Shown in pieces: positions 54,802-63,088 of a DNA stretch of 64,000 bases. How positions within the stretch are numbered: position 1 is the stretch's first letter; every line of letters starts with the position of its first letter. A program made the position numbers and the translations under genes. The notes beneath the pieces were generated by a model. It was not told where the DNA came from. It saw only the letters and a list, made by a program, of their open reading frames with translations, and searched no databases. The stretch is from NCBI RefSeq assembly GCF_000187995.2, contig NZ_AEUW02000001.1, positions 1,240,001 through 1,304,000 on the forward strand, written 5' to 3'. The DNA is from Streptococcus macacae NCTC 11558 (GTDB lineage Bacteria > Bacillota > Bacilli > Lactobacillales > Streptococcaceae).

Positions 54802-57633
54802 TCATTTATTAGCTAGTTTTTTTAGGAGGTATTGTCCTGTAAAACTTTCTGCTACTTGTGATACTTCTTCTGGTGTTCCTGTTGCGATAATCTTACCGCC
54901 GCCAACACCGCCTTCTGGCCCTAAATCAATAATATGATCAGCTGTCTTAATAACATCTAAATTATGCTCAATGACCAGTACAGTATTACCATCATCAACA
55001 AAACGCTCTAACACCTTTAACAATCTGGCAATATCATCTGTATGAAGACCAGTCGTTGGCTCATCAAGGATATAAAAACTCTTACCTGTAGAGCGTTTAT
55101 GCAATTCAGACGCCAACTTCATCCGCTGCGCTTCTCCTCCTGACAGTGTCGTTGCTGGCTGCCCAAGAGTGACATAGCCAAGTCCAACATCTTTGATGGT
55201 CTGAATTTTACGGGCAATCTTTGGTATAGGCGCAAAAAACTCTGCTGCATCATTGACTGTCATATTTAGGATTTCAGCAATGTTTTTTTCCTTATAATGA
55301 ACTTCTAATGTTTCACTATTGTAGCGAGTACCATGGCATACCTCACAAGGGACATAAACATCCGGCAAAAAATGCATCTCAATCTTTATAATACCATCTC
55401 CAGAACAGGCCTCACAGCGTCCTCCTTTAACATTAAAAGAGAAGCGTCCTTTTTTATAGCCTCGGATTTTAGCTTCATTTGTCTGTGCAAATAAATCCCG
55501 AATATCATCAAAAACACCAGTATAAGTGGCTGGATTAGATCGCGGTGTCCGTCCAATCGGACTTTGATCAATGTCAATAAGACGATCAATATGTTCAACA
55601 CCTGAAATAGAGCCATACTTCCCAGGCTTTTCAGAATTACGGTTAAGTTTCTGAGCAATGACTTTCTTAAGAATACTATTAACTAAAGTAGATTTACCAG
55701 AACCTGACACGCCAGTAACTACAGTAAACTTTCCTAAGGGAAACTTTATATTGATGTTTTGCAGGTTGTTCTCAGCAGCTCCCTTAAGTTCTAGAAAGCG
55801 GCCGCTGCCTTTGCGGCGTTCAAGCGGGACAGGAATTGCTTTTTTGCCTGATAAATACTGACCTGTGATTGATTTCTTATTTTTAGCAACCTGTTTAGGT
55901 GTTCCCGAAGCAATAATTTCACCGCCAAAAGCCCCAGCACCGGGACCGACATCAACGAGCCAATCCGCTTCCATCATAGTATCTTCATCATGCTCTACAA
56001 CAATCAGTGTATTTCCCAAATCACGCATCTTTTTTAAACTTGAAATCAGACGGTCATTGTCTCTTTGATGAAGGCCAATTGAAGGCTCATCTAAAATATA
56101 GAGAACACCGCTCAAATTAGAACCAATCTGAGTCGCCAGACGAATCCGCTGACTTTCTCCTCCAGACAAGGTTCCAGCCGAACGCGATAAGGTGAGGTAG
56201 TTCAGTCCTACATTATTTAAAAACGTTAAACGATCCTTAATTTCCTTTAGAATAGGCTTGGCGATAATTTCTTCATTTTGCTTCAGTTGCAGTTGTGAGA
56301 CTAATTCCAAATGATCGGCTATAGACAAATCAGATATTTGGCCGATATGAAGGCCTTTTTGCCCACCTACTCGAACAGATAAAGCCTGATCATTAAGACG
56401 ATAGCCATGACAGCTAACACAGGTTAATTCATTCATATAAGCACGCATAACATTGCGTGTGAAATCGCTGTTTGTTTCATGATAGCGGCGGTTGATATTG
56501 CTGATAATCCCTTCAAAAGGAATATCAATATCACGAACACCGCCGAATTCATTTTCATAATGAAAATGAAATTCTTTTCCATCTGATCCGTATAAAATTA
56601 AATGTTTAGCCTCATCTGATAAATCCTGCCAAGGCGTATCCATATCAACACCAAATGCCTCCATAGCTTGTTCTAACATTTTCGGATAATACTGAGATGA
56701 AATAGGATTCCAAGGAGCTAGTGCGCCTTCTCTTAAAGTCTGCGAAGTATCTGGAATGACTAAATCCAGATCCACTTCCAATTTAATCCCCAAACCATCG
56801 CAAGTTGGGCAAGAACCAAAGGGAGCATTGAAGGAAAAGAGCCGCGGCTCTAACTCTGGTACCGTAAAACCACAGATAGGGCAGGAATAATGTTCTGAAA
56901 AGATCATCTCCTTATCATCCATAGTATCGATGATAACATAGCCTTCTCCCAAGCGCAAAGCTGCTTCAATCGAATCAAACAGTCGGCCTCTAATACCTTC
57001 TTTTTGTACTAAACGATCAACGACAACCTCAATGTTATGCATCTTACTTTTGGATAGTTCGGGAACTTCCGCTAGGTCAATAATATCTCCATCTACCCGC
57101 ACACGAACATAGCCATCTTTTTGAATACGATCAAACACCGCCTTATGCTGTCCTTTTTTCCGACGGACAACTGGGGCTAAGATCTGCATACGTGTTCGTT
57201 CAGGCAGAGTTAAAACCTGATCTACAATCTGCTCAACTGAAGAGGCTGTAATCGCTCCATGTCCGTTTTTGCAATAAGGAACACCCACACGCGCATACAA
57301 AAGCCTCAGATAATCATTGATTTCTGTGACTGTCCCAACGGTTGAACGTGGGTTCTTACTAGTAGTCTTTTGGTCAATAGAGATAGCAGGGCTAAGACCA
57401 TCAATCGAATCAACATCGGGCTTTTCCATATTTCCTAAAAACTGCCTCGCATAAGCCGACAAACTCTCAACATAGCGCCTTTGACCCTCGGCATAAATCG
57501 TATCAAAAGCTAAACTGGATTTGCCAGATCCTGACAAACCTGTCACAACGACCAATTTATCACGCGGAATTTCAACATCAATATTTTTTAAATTATGAGC
57601 ACGCGCTCCATGAATAACTAATTTATCCTGCAT
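54802..57633 (-). CDS. uvrA: Excinuclease ABC subunit A
   Basis: UvrA is the damage-recognition ATPase of nucleotide excision repair. The 943-residue protein has two ABC modules: Walker [15 protein letters not shown] near residue 31 and [14 protein letters not shown] near residue 640. Two LSGGE signatures and the zinc motifs CPICG and CEACSGDG are also present. I start it at [15 protein letters not shown] (57633). No Shine-Dalgarno site is visible there. An upstream in-frame TTG would add nine residues that do not fit the family. Confidence 0.96.
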   Translation of the reverse strand: MQDKLVIHGARAHNLKNIDVEIPRDKLVVVTGLSGSGKSSLAFDTIYAEGQRRYVESLSAYARQFLGNMEKPDVDSIDGLSPAISIDQKTTSKNPRSTVGTVTEINDYLRLLYARVGVPYCKNGHGAITASSVEQIVDQVLTLPERTRMQILAPVVRRKKGQHKAVFDRIQKDGYVRVRVDGDIIDLAEVPELSKSKMHNIEVVVDRLVQKEGIRGRLFDSIEAALRLGEGYVIIDTMDDKEMIFSEHYSCPICGFTVPELEPRLFSFNAPFGSCPTCDGLGIKLEVDLDLVIPDTSQTLREGALAPWNPISSQYYPKMLEQAMEAFGVDMDTPWQDLSDEAKHLILYGSDGKEFHFHYENEFGGVRDIDIPFEGIISNINRRYHETNSDFTRNVMRAYMNELTCVSCHGYRLNDQALSVRVGGQKGLHIGQISDLSIADHLELVSQLQLKQNEEIIAKPILKEIKDRLTFLNNVGLNYLTLSRSAGTLSGGESQRIRLATQIGSNLSGVLYILDEPSIGLHQRDNDRLISSLKKMRDLGNTLIVVEHDEDTMMEADWLVDVGPGAGAFGGEIIASGTPKQVAKNKKSITGQYLSGKKAIPVPLERRKGSGRFLELKGAAENNLQNINIKFPLGKFTVVTGVSGSGKSTLVNSILKKVIAQKLNRNSEKPGKYGSISGVEHIDRLIDIDQSPIGRTPRSNPATYTGVFDDIRDLFAQTNEAKIRGYKKGRFSFNVKGGRCEACSGDGIIKIEMHFLPDVYVPCEVCHGTRYNSETLEVHYKEKNIAEILNMTVNDAAEFFAPIPKIARKIQTIKDVGLGYVTLGQPATTLSGGEAQRMKLASELHKRSTGKSFYILDEPTTGLHTDDIARLLKVLERFVDDGNTVLVIEHNLDVIKTADHIIDLGPEGGVGGGKIIATGTPEEVSQVAESFTGQYLLKKLANK

Positions 57634-57970
57634 AATTATGATACAAAAAACTAAACGCAAAGGGAAAATAAAAGATTGGCGGTGTACTTGCAGACAAGAA
57701 AAGCCTTCTTTTTTCGCACAGCATTTAGTTCATGTGTATTTCCTTTCTATGACACAAAACCATGAAACACCAAAGCAGGGCTCGCTAGGGCTCAAAAAAG
57801 TTTCCTTTTACCTGCAGTGTTTGGGCTGTATCTAATCCTTTCTAAAATACAAAATGCGTAACACTTATCTTCTTATTATAACAAATATTTAAGAATCAGT
57901 TCCCAAAAATGTTTTAAATGTAGTATAATGGTACAGAATGTATTTAAGTTAAAGAGAGGGAGGGCTTGTC
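57634..57970. other. Divergent intergenic region uvrA-corA
   Basis: No gene is supported in these 337 bases. A TATAAT (57924-57929) and the GAGGGAGGGC site before corA belong to the corA promoter. The segment AGGGCTC occurs twice at about 57780. I see no SOS (DinR) box of the CGAACnnnnGTTCG type, although one would be expected to be possible before uvrA. Confidence 0.4.
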
Positions 57971-58915
57971 ATGAAGCAAATGTTTCTTTCAACGGCAACA
58001 GAATTTAAAAAAATAGAAACATTCGAGCCAGGTGCTTGGATTAATTTGGTTAACCCCTCCCAGGAAGAATCCTTGCAGATTGCTGAAAAGTTTAATATTG
58101 ACATCACAGATTTGAGAGCTCCGCTTGATGTTGAAGAAACTTCACGTGTTTCTGCCGAAAATGATTATACTTTGGTTATCGTAGACGTTCCAACACACGA
58201 AGAACGAAATAACAAGAGCTACTATATCACTATCCCTCTTGGCATTATAGTAACTAAAACTGCTGTTATCACTACCTGTTTGGAACCTTTGGCACTCTTT
58301 GATAATTTTTTAAACCATCGTACACGCAATTTCTATACATTTATGAAAACGCGTTTTGTTTTCCAACTGCTTTACCGCAATGCGGGCCTTTACCTTACTG
58401 CCCTTCGTTCTATTGATCGTCAGAGTGATAAAATTGAAGCTGAATTGGAAAAAGCAACGCGCAATGAACAGCTGATTGATATGATGGAACTGGAAAAGTC
58501 TATTGTCTACTTAAGAGCTTCTCTTAAATTAAATGAGCGGATTGTCAAAAAACTCTCCAGTAATACATCTAGTCTTAAAAAGTATGTTGAAGACGAAGAT
58601 TTGTTAGAAGATACCCTGATTGAGACCCAGCAAGCGATTGAAATGGCTGGTATTTATGAAAATGTCCTTAATGTTATGACCGAAACATCGGCGTCAATTA
58701 TTTCCAATAATCAAAATACGATTATGAAAACACTGGCTCTTATGACGATGGCTTTAGATATCCCAACAGTGATCTTCTCAGCTTACGGAATGAATTTTCA
58801 AAATAATTGGCTGCCCTTAAATGGTCTGCCTCATGCCTTCTGGTATATTGTTCTCATCGCTGCTGCTATGAGTTCAATAGTGGTTATTTACTTTATTCGA
58901 AAGAAATGGTTTTAA
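57971..58915 (+). CDS. CorA-family magnesium/divalent cation transporter
   Basis: The 314-residue protein has a large soluble N-terminal domain, a long stalk helix (about 145-250, very charged) and two C-terminal membrane helices. The YGMNF signature lies at the end of the first (SAYGMNFQNN, near residue 275), and the protein ends in a basic tail (FIRKKWF). This is the CorA architecture, a pentameric channel for magnesium and sometimes cobalt or nickel. The gene is followed at once by the 182-bp tandem repeat with hairpins. Confidence 0.92.
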   Translation: MKQMFLSTATEFKKIETFEPGAWINLVNPSQEESLQIAEKFNIDITDLRAPLDVEETSRVSAENDYTLVIVDVPTHEERNNKSYYITIPLGIIVTKTAVITTCLEPLALFDNFLNHRTRNFYTFMKTRFVFQLLYRNAGLYLTALRSIDRQSDKIEAELEKATRNEQLIDMMELEKSIVYLRASLKLNERIVKKLSSNTSSLKKYVEDEDLLEDTLIETQQAIEMAGIYENVLNVMTETSASIISNNQNTIMKTLALMTMALDIPTVIFSAYGMNFQNNWLPLNGLPHAFWYIVLIAAAMSSIVVIYFIRKKWF

Positions 58916-59291
58916 GGGGGTAAGAATGCCGGGCACTAAAGTGCCTCGGCATTCTACGCCATCCGCTATCCAAGCGGTATGGCTAACCCCCTTACTTGCT
59001 CTAGGCTAAAATAAAATCGATTTTAGCCTCATCGCATCGTAGCTGTTTAACATTGACCGCAATTGCTCTGCCTTTGCTGCAAGAAAATATTTTCTTCAGG
59101 GATAAGTTTGCCGGGCACTAAAGTGTCTCGGCATTCTACGCCATCCGCTATCCAAGCGGTATGGCTAACCCCCTTACTTGCTCTAGGCTAAAATAAAATC
59201 GATTTTAGCCTCGTCGCATCGTAGCTGTTTAACATTGACCGCAATTGCTCTGCCTTTGCTGCAAGCAAACATTTTTTTCAGGGATAAGTTT
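58913..59291. repeat. 182-bp tandem direct repeat with strong hairpins
   Basis: The unit at 58928-59109 is repeated at 59110-59291 with only a handful of changes. Each unit contains GGCACT/AGTGYC flanked by a GCCG/CGGC stem, GCCAT-CCGCT/AGCGG-ATGGC, and the perfect AGGCTAAAAT/ATTTTAGCCT stem. Copy 1 also has TAAGGGGGT (58913-58921) able to pair with ACCCCCTTA (58986-58994) and enclose the first two hairpins. No reading frame is supported. The family is not recognised. Confidence 0.85.
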
Positions 59292-59336
59292 GTTAAAAAG
59301 ACTTTACTATTTTCATAAACAGGAGAATTTTAGCAC

Positions 59337-60002
59337 ATGGATTTACAAGATCTTACTAAAAAAAATCAGGATTTCATTAATATCGCTACACATCAATTGA
59401 TGCAAAATGGTAAAACCGATGAGGATATTAAAATTATTCTGGAAGACGTTCTGCCAGATATCTTAGAACATCAGAAAAAAGGTATTCCTGCTCGATCATT
59501 TTTAGGAGCCCCAACAGCTTTTGCAGACCAATTTATCACAGAGTCAAAAGAACCATTGACTAAAAGCAGGCCTAAAAATACCAATCCTTGGCTGATGTGG
59601 TTAGATACATCTCTGCTTTTTCTTGCTATCATTACTATCGCAACTGGTCTAATGAATTTCTTTAGCAAACAATCCCCAACTTATGGCCTTATAACACTTC
59701 TTATCCTAGGACTTGGCGGAGGAGCTGTTATGTTTGCTAGTTATTATTTTATTTACAGACATTCTGGAAAACCTAAGGACGAACGTCCAAGTCTCTTTAA
59801 ATCATTTGGCCTGCTTATTGTATTTATGATTTTTTGGATGTTTCTTTATGTTTTAACAGCCTTCTTACCAGCAGCTATAAATCCAAAAATTCCTGATATT
59901 GCGCTTATAGTTATTGCAGCTGTTGCTTTTGGCCTGCGTTATTATCTCAAGAAAAAATACAATACAGAGAATGCTTTTTCTCCTCAGCCAAGCTCCAACT
60001 AG
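59337..60002 (+). CDS. DUF1129-family membrane protein
   Basis: The 221-residue protein has a soluble, helical N-terminal part (about residues 1-85, including VLPDILEHQKKGIPARSFLG and PTAFADQF) and four to five membrane helices after it. This is the DUF1129 layout as I remember it; the family is widespread in lactic acid bacteria and of unknown function. An AGGAG site precedes the ATG. The gene lies 45 bases after the tandem repeat and 86 bases before the LiaF-like gene. Confidence 0.8.
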   Translation: MDLQDLTKKNQDFINIATHQLMQNGKTDEDIKIILEDVLPDILEHQKKGIPARSFLGAPTAFADQFITESKEPLTKSRPKNTNPWLMWLDTSLLFLAIITIATGLMNFFSKQSPTYGLITLLILGLGGGAVMFASYYFIYRHSGKPKDERPSLFKSFGLLIVFMIFWMFLYVLTAFLPAAINPKIPDIALIVIAAVAFGLRYYLKKKYNTENAFSPQPSSN

Positions 60003-60030
60003 CTCCTTCATTTAACCAGACTGACAGCTT

Positions 60031-60057
60031 AGACAAAAGTCCCCAGCCCATGCATTT
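60031..60057. repeat. Second copy of an intergenic repeat segment
   Basis: AGACAAAAGTCCCCAGCCCA plus TGCATTT matches 24366-24394 closely (AGATAAAAGTTCCCAGCCCC plus ATGCATTT). It lies between the two membrane-protein genes. Confidence 0.5.
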
Positions 60058-60088
60058 AAGGCATTAATAAGTAAAAAAGGAGTTTATA

Positions 60089-60781
60089 ATGAAAAAAGGA
60101 TACATTTGGTATTTATTACTTGCTGCTTTAGCCTGTTATTTTATAGTTACAGCTTTTTTTCCTGCTTTGCATCTAGTGTTTAACACTATGCTTATATTGG
60201 CTATCGCCTTTATACTAATGGGATTAGGTAGTAGGAGTGCTATTTTAGCCTTCATCGGTCTAGGCTTTTTGAGTATCTATCTAAAAGATACCTTTCATTT
60301 TCACTACTCAATAGGACCGCTATTTGCCGGGCTGGTTCTTATAGGAGTCATCATCAACGGTATCTTAAAACCGCGTTACTCCTATCATTATAAGAAATAT
60401 TTCAATCCTTATTTTGAAGGGAATAAAAGAACTTATGATAGTGATGATGAGGCAAACATCTATCTTAAAACCCTCTTTTCAGAAAATATGAGTTATATCA
60501 CCTCTCAGCAAATAAGCCATCTATTTATCACTACTAAATTTGGAGGCCAGTATGTAGATCTATCTCAGGCACAATTTATGACGGATTCTCCTGAAATTCA
60601 TTTAGATGTTAGCTTTGCTGATACAACTATTCGGATTCCAAGTCATTGGAAGATCATCAATAAGGCAAGTTCTCCTTTTGCAACCATTTCTTTTTCAGGT
60701 TATCCAAGCACAGAGGATCAGCAAATAACGGTCCTTCTAACAGGAACAGTAGCTATGGGAACTGTCAACATTCAGTATTAA
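60089..60781 (+). CDS. LiaF-like membrane protein
   Basis: The 230-residue protein has four membrane helices at the N-terminus and a soluble beta-rich C-terminal domain (FITTKFGGQYVDLSQAQFMT, then DVSFADTTIRIPSHWKI). That domain is typical of LiaF/VraT-type proteins that modulate cell-envelope stress two-component systems. No sensor kinase or response regulator is adjacent, so it is an orphan member. An AAAAAGGAG site precedes the ATG. Confidence 0.75.
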   Translation: MKKGYIWYLLLAALACYFIVTAFFPALHLVFNTMLILAIAFILMGLGSRSAILAFIGLGFLSIYLKDTFHFHYSIGPLFAGLVLIGVIINGILKPRYSYHYKKYFNPYFEGNKRTYDSDDEANIYLKTLFSENMSYITSQQISHLFITTKFGGQYVDLSQAQFMTDSPEIHLDVSFADTTIRIPSHWKIINKASSPFATISFSGYPSTEDQQITVLLTGTVAMGTVNIQY

Positions 60782-60813
60782 CAACTAACTTCTTTTTTAA
60801 ATAAAAGTTATTT

Positions 60814-60866
60814 AAAAAGCCCATCGTAAAGATCTTAAACAGTTCTTCTACAATAGGCTTTTTATT
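60814..60866 (+). terminator. Probable terminator of the LiaF-like gene
   Basis: AAAAAGCC (60814-60821) pairs with GGCTTTTT (60856-60863), with a 34-base interior that can extend the stem partly. It follows the stop by 33 bases. Confidence 0.6.
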
Positions 60867-60888
60867 TCAATCATTGTTTAACAATAAT

Positions 60889-60936
60889 AAATAGTTTAGG
60901 AATCAATTGTAGAAACTACCGATTCCTAAACTATTT
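60889..60936 (-). terminator. Terminator of the rpsF-ssb-rpsR operon
   Basis: A 16-bp perfect stem (60889-60904 with 60921-60936, core TTTAGGAATC/GATTCCTAAA) directly follows the rpsR stop on the minus strand. Confidence 0.8.
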
Positions 60937-61176
60937 TTAATCCTCATTTACAAAAGGCATAAGCGCCATAACGCGAGCGCGTTTGATTGCTGTTGTTACT
61001 TTACGTTGGTTTTTAGCTGAAGTTCCAGTAACACGGCGCGGTAAAATTTTTCCGCGTTCTGAGATGAAACGGCTAAGAAGCTCAGTATCTTTGTAATCAA
61101 CATATTCAATTTTATTTGCTGCAATATAATCAACTTTTTTACGGCGTTTAAATCCGCCACGACGTTGTTGAGCCAT
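60937..61176 (-). CDS. rpsR: 30S ribosomal protein S18
   Basis: S18 binds 16S rRNA together with S6 in the platform of the small subunit. The 79-residue protein shows the family core ([40 protein letters not shown]). An AAAGGAG site precedes the ATG. It is the last gene of rpsF-ssb-rpsR, 149 bases after ssb. Confidence 0.98.
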   Translation of the reverse strand: MAQQRRGGFKRRKKVDYIAANKIEYVDYKDTELLSRFISERGKILPRRVTGTSAKNQRKVTTAIKRARVMALMPFVNED

Positions 61177-61325
61177 GTTTTTCTCCTTTATATTCTGATA
61201 TTAAGGGCGTAAAAAAAGCGGCAGAAAAAGAAGAAATCGCTGAAAATTCAAATTTTCAAAATGATCTAACTTTTTCCAGGCTTCTAGCCCGAACTCAAAG
61301 TTACTTTGAGCAAAAGTCCAGTCTG

Positions 61326-61820
61326 CTAGAATGGTAAATCATCATCAGAGATATCCATTGGATTTGAGTTACCAAATGGATTCTCATCTCTGCCAAAGTT
61401 TGGTGCTTGCGATTGTGAAGGAGCGGACTGAGATGAAAAATCATTTCCGCTGAAATTATTGTTACCAGCATTATAGCTGCTAGACTGATTCTCACGCGCA
61501 GCCCGGCTTTCCAAAATTTGGAAATTGTCCGCAACAACCTCTGTAACATAAACACGCTGACCCTGCTGGTTTTCATAATTACGCGTCTGAATACGGCCTG
61601 TAATACCAAGAAGCGTGCCCTTTTTAGCCCAATTGGCCAAATTTTCAGCCTGCTGACGCCAAATAACGATATTAATGAAATCAGCTTCACGTTCACCATT
61701 TTGGTTTTTGAAATTACGATTAACCGCCAGAGTGAAAGTTGCGACTGCTTGGTTACTTGGCGTATAACGAAGCTCTGCATCACGTGTCATGCGGCCAACC
61801 AGTACGACATTATTAATCAT
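61326..61820 (-). CDS. ssb: Single-stranded DNA-binding protein
   Basis: The 164-residue protein has the N-terminal OB fold ([20 protein letters not shown], about residues 1-105), a Gly/Ser/Asn/Gln-rich linker and the acidic tip DISDDDLPF that recruits repair and replication proteins. Its position between rpsF and rpsR is the conserved housekeeping location. An AAGGTG site precedes the ATG, 14 bases after rpsF. Confidence 0.98.
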   Translation of the reverse strand: MINNVVLVGRMTRDAELRYTPSNQAVATFTLAVNRNFKNQNGEREADFINIVIWRQQAENLANWAKKGTLLGITGRIQTRNYENQQGQRVYVTEVVADNFQILESRAARENQSSSYNAGNNNFSGNDFSSQSAPSQSQAPNFGRDENPFGNSNPMDISDDDLPF

Positions 61821-61834
61821 ACACTTACACCTTC

Positions 61835-62125
61835 TTAAGCATCCAATTTAACAATCATATGACGAAGAATGTCATTGTTGATTTTTGAAAGACGATCGAA
61901 CTCATTGAGAGATACAGCGTCTTCAGTTTCAACAGTAATGACATGGTAAAGTCCCTCATGAAAATCTTGAATTTCATAAGCAAGACGGCGTTTTTCCCAA
62001 TCTTTTGATTCAGCAATAGACGCACCATTGTCTGTCAAGATGGAATCAAAACGTGCTACCAAAGCATTTTTTGCTTCTTCTTCAATGTTTGGACGAATAA
62101 TATAAAGAATTTCATATTTTGCCAT
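61835..62125 (-). CDS. rpsF: 30S ribosomal protein S6
   Basis: S6 forms a heterodimer with S18 on 16S rRNA. The 96-residue protein starts [20 protein letters not shown] at 62125 behind a perfect AAAGGAGG site; an upstream in-frame Met would add 11 residues in the leader. It heads the rpsF-ssb-rpsR operon. Confidence 0.98.
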   Translation of the reverse strand: MAKYEILYIIRPNIEEEAKNALVARFDSILTDNGASIAESKDWEKRRLAYEIQDFHEGLYHVITVETEDAVSLNEFDRLSKINNDILRHMIVKLDA

Positions 62126-62227
62126 TGATAGTTCCTCCTTTTGGTCTAATGACCCCAAATCATTGTAAGGGGTAAGTGAGGGTTACTCACAAAACATTAT
62201 TATACAGGATTATAATCAGTAATGCAA
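62126..62227 (-). promoter_or_regulatory. Promoter and leader of rpsF-ssb-rpsR
   Basis: TTGCAT (62222-62227) and TATAAT (62199-62204) are 17 bases apart on the minus strand. The following leader contains ACCCC-(12 nt)-GGGGT and a TGAG/CTCA element. Many bacteria have an S6:S18-binding leader here, but I could not match its consensus confidently. Confidence 0.75.
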
Positions 62228-62552
62228 GTAGCTCCTGTTCCATTTTCGCCTATCCTTAATATCTTCATGACCTTTCTAGCAGATCTTTATTGCTATAAGT
62301 AAATATGCAAACTAAAAAAGATATTTTTAATGGAATCATTAACCTTTGGAGCGTTTAAAACATTGGCATTTATCCTCTTGCACCAGCTCAAAGTGAAGTT
62401 TTTGAGCTGGCAAAGCTTAGCTGCTAAAGGTTTGAAAAGAAGCTATTGCTAGATTTAATCTCGAAAATCAAGGGAACCTATCCTTTTTGCTTTTGCTGAA
62501 TTAACAGCATAGAACATCTAAATCTGATAACAATGCTATCATTCTTGTCAAT
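62228..62552. other. Non-coding region with one clear hairpin
   Basis: No gene is supported. CCAGCTCAAA (62383-62392) and TTTGAGCTGG (62401-62410) form a perfect 10-bp stem with an 8-base loop and no T-run. The rest shows nothing I can name. Confidence 0.4.
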
Positions 62553-62598
62553 AAAAAACTCCTGCTGTTCTCATTAAGAATCTCAGGAGTTTTGTTTT
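62553..62598 (-). terminator. Terminator of the mini-ORF transcript
   Basis: AAAACTCCTG (62555-62564) and CAGGAGTTTT (62584-62593) form a 10-bp stem. On the minus strand a T-run follows, so a transcript from 63.0 kb would end here after about 450 bases. It could also work on the plus strand. Confidence 0.8.
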
Positions 62599-62806
62599 GA
62601 GCTTTTTATAATGTCATTGGCTTTCTCCTTTATACTCTTCCTTTAAGCTTAAGAGCTTCTTTTCATCAACACTTTACTTTTACATTTTAGGACTTTTATA
62701 TCATCTTAAAAGAGTTCATCCTAATGATGTCATTTTTACGAGCAATCCATCTTTTTATACTAAACAGATAGTATCATTTCAAAACTGTAAAATTAAACTG
62801 CCTACT

Positions 62807-62854
62807 TTATCTTTTATCACCATTTTTATAGCGACTGATATCAAAGGTTAACAT
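62807..62854 (-). CDS. Mini-ORF 2, 15 aa, contains RYKNGD
   Basis: The frame reads MLTFDISRYKNGDKR and has a GGAGG ribosome site 7 bases before its ATG. It lies 59 bases downstream of mini-ORF 1 on the same transcript. The six residues RYKNGD are shared with mini-ORF 1 but use different codons for Arg, Asn and Gly, which points to selection on the peptide. A role as signal peptide, leader peptide or regulatory dual-function RNA is possible. No family is recognised. Confidence 0.5.
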   Translation of the reverse strand: MLTFDISRYKNGDKR

Positions 62855-62913
62855 AAGCGCTACCTCCATATTAATTAAGAAAGAGAACAACTAAGAACAA
62901 ACAAATAGAAAAT

Positions 62914-62955
62914 TTAATCTCCGTTTTTATACCTTGCCTTATTCATTTTTATCAT
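62914..62955 (-). CDS. Mini-ORF 1, 13 aa, ends in RYKNGD
   Basis: The frame reads MIKMNKARYKNGD and has an excellent AAAAAGGAGG site 7 bases before its ATG. It is the first open frame after a perfect-consensus promoter with a cre-like site. The peptide is short and basic, without a secretion leader. It shares RYKNGD with mini-ORF 2 downstream. The strength of the signals is out of proportion to so small a frame, which argues for a real function. Confidence 0.5.
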   Translation of the reverse strand: MIKMNKARYKNGD

Positions 62956-63007
62956 GTGAATACCTCCTTTTTAATAGGTATTTGTATCTATCCTTCTTTA
63001 CATTTTT

Positions 63008-63036
63008 ATTATATAGTAAGCGCTTCCATTTGTCAA
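63008..63036 (-). promoter_or_regulatory. Perfect-consensus promoter with embedded cre-like site
   Basis: TTGACA (63031-63036) and TATAAT (63008-63013) are 17 bases apart on the minus strand. The spacer contains TGGAAGCGCTTACT (63015-63028), which matches the cre consensus TGNAANCGNTNNCA in all but the last position and has a palindromic AAGCGCTT core. CcpA bound here would block the promoter in the presence of preferred sugars. Confidence 0.85.
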
Positions 63037-63088
63037 GAAATAATTCGTATTTTTGGAAAATAAATAAGCTTTTGCTACAATATACCTT

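Noticed and set aside
57633..57660. Longer uvrA from an upstream TTG
   Set aside because: The nine extra residues do not match the family and no Shine-Dalgarno site precedes the TTG.
62553..62630. Three-codon frame (MTL) with an AGGAG site just before the terminator on the minus strand
   Set aside because: Too short to support as a gene; noted only because its ribosome site resembles those of the two mini-ORFs.
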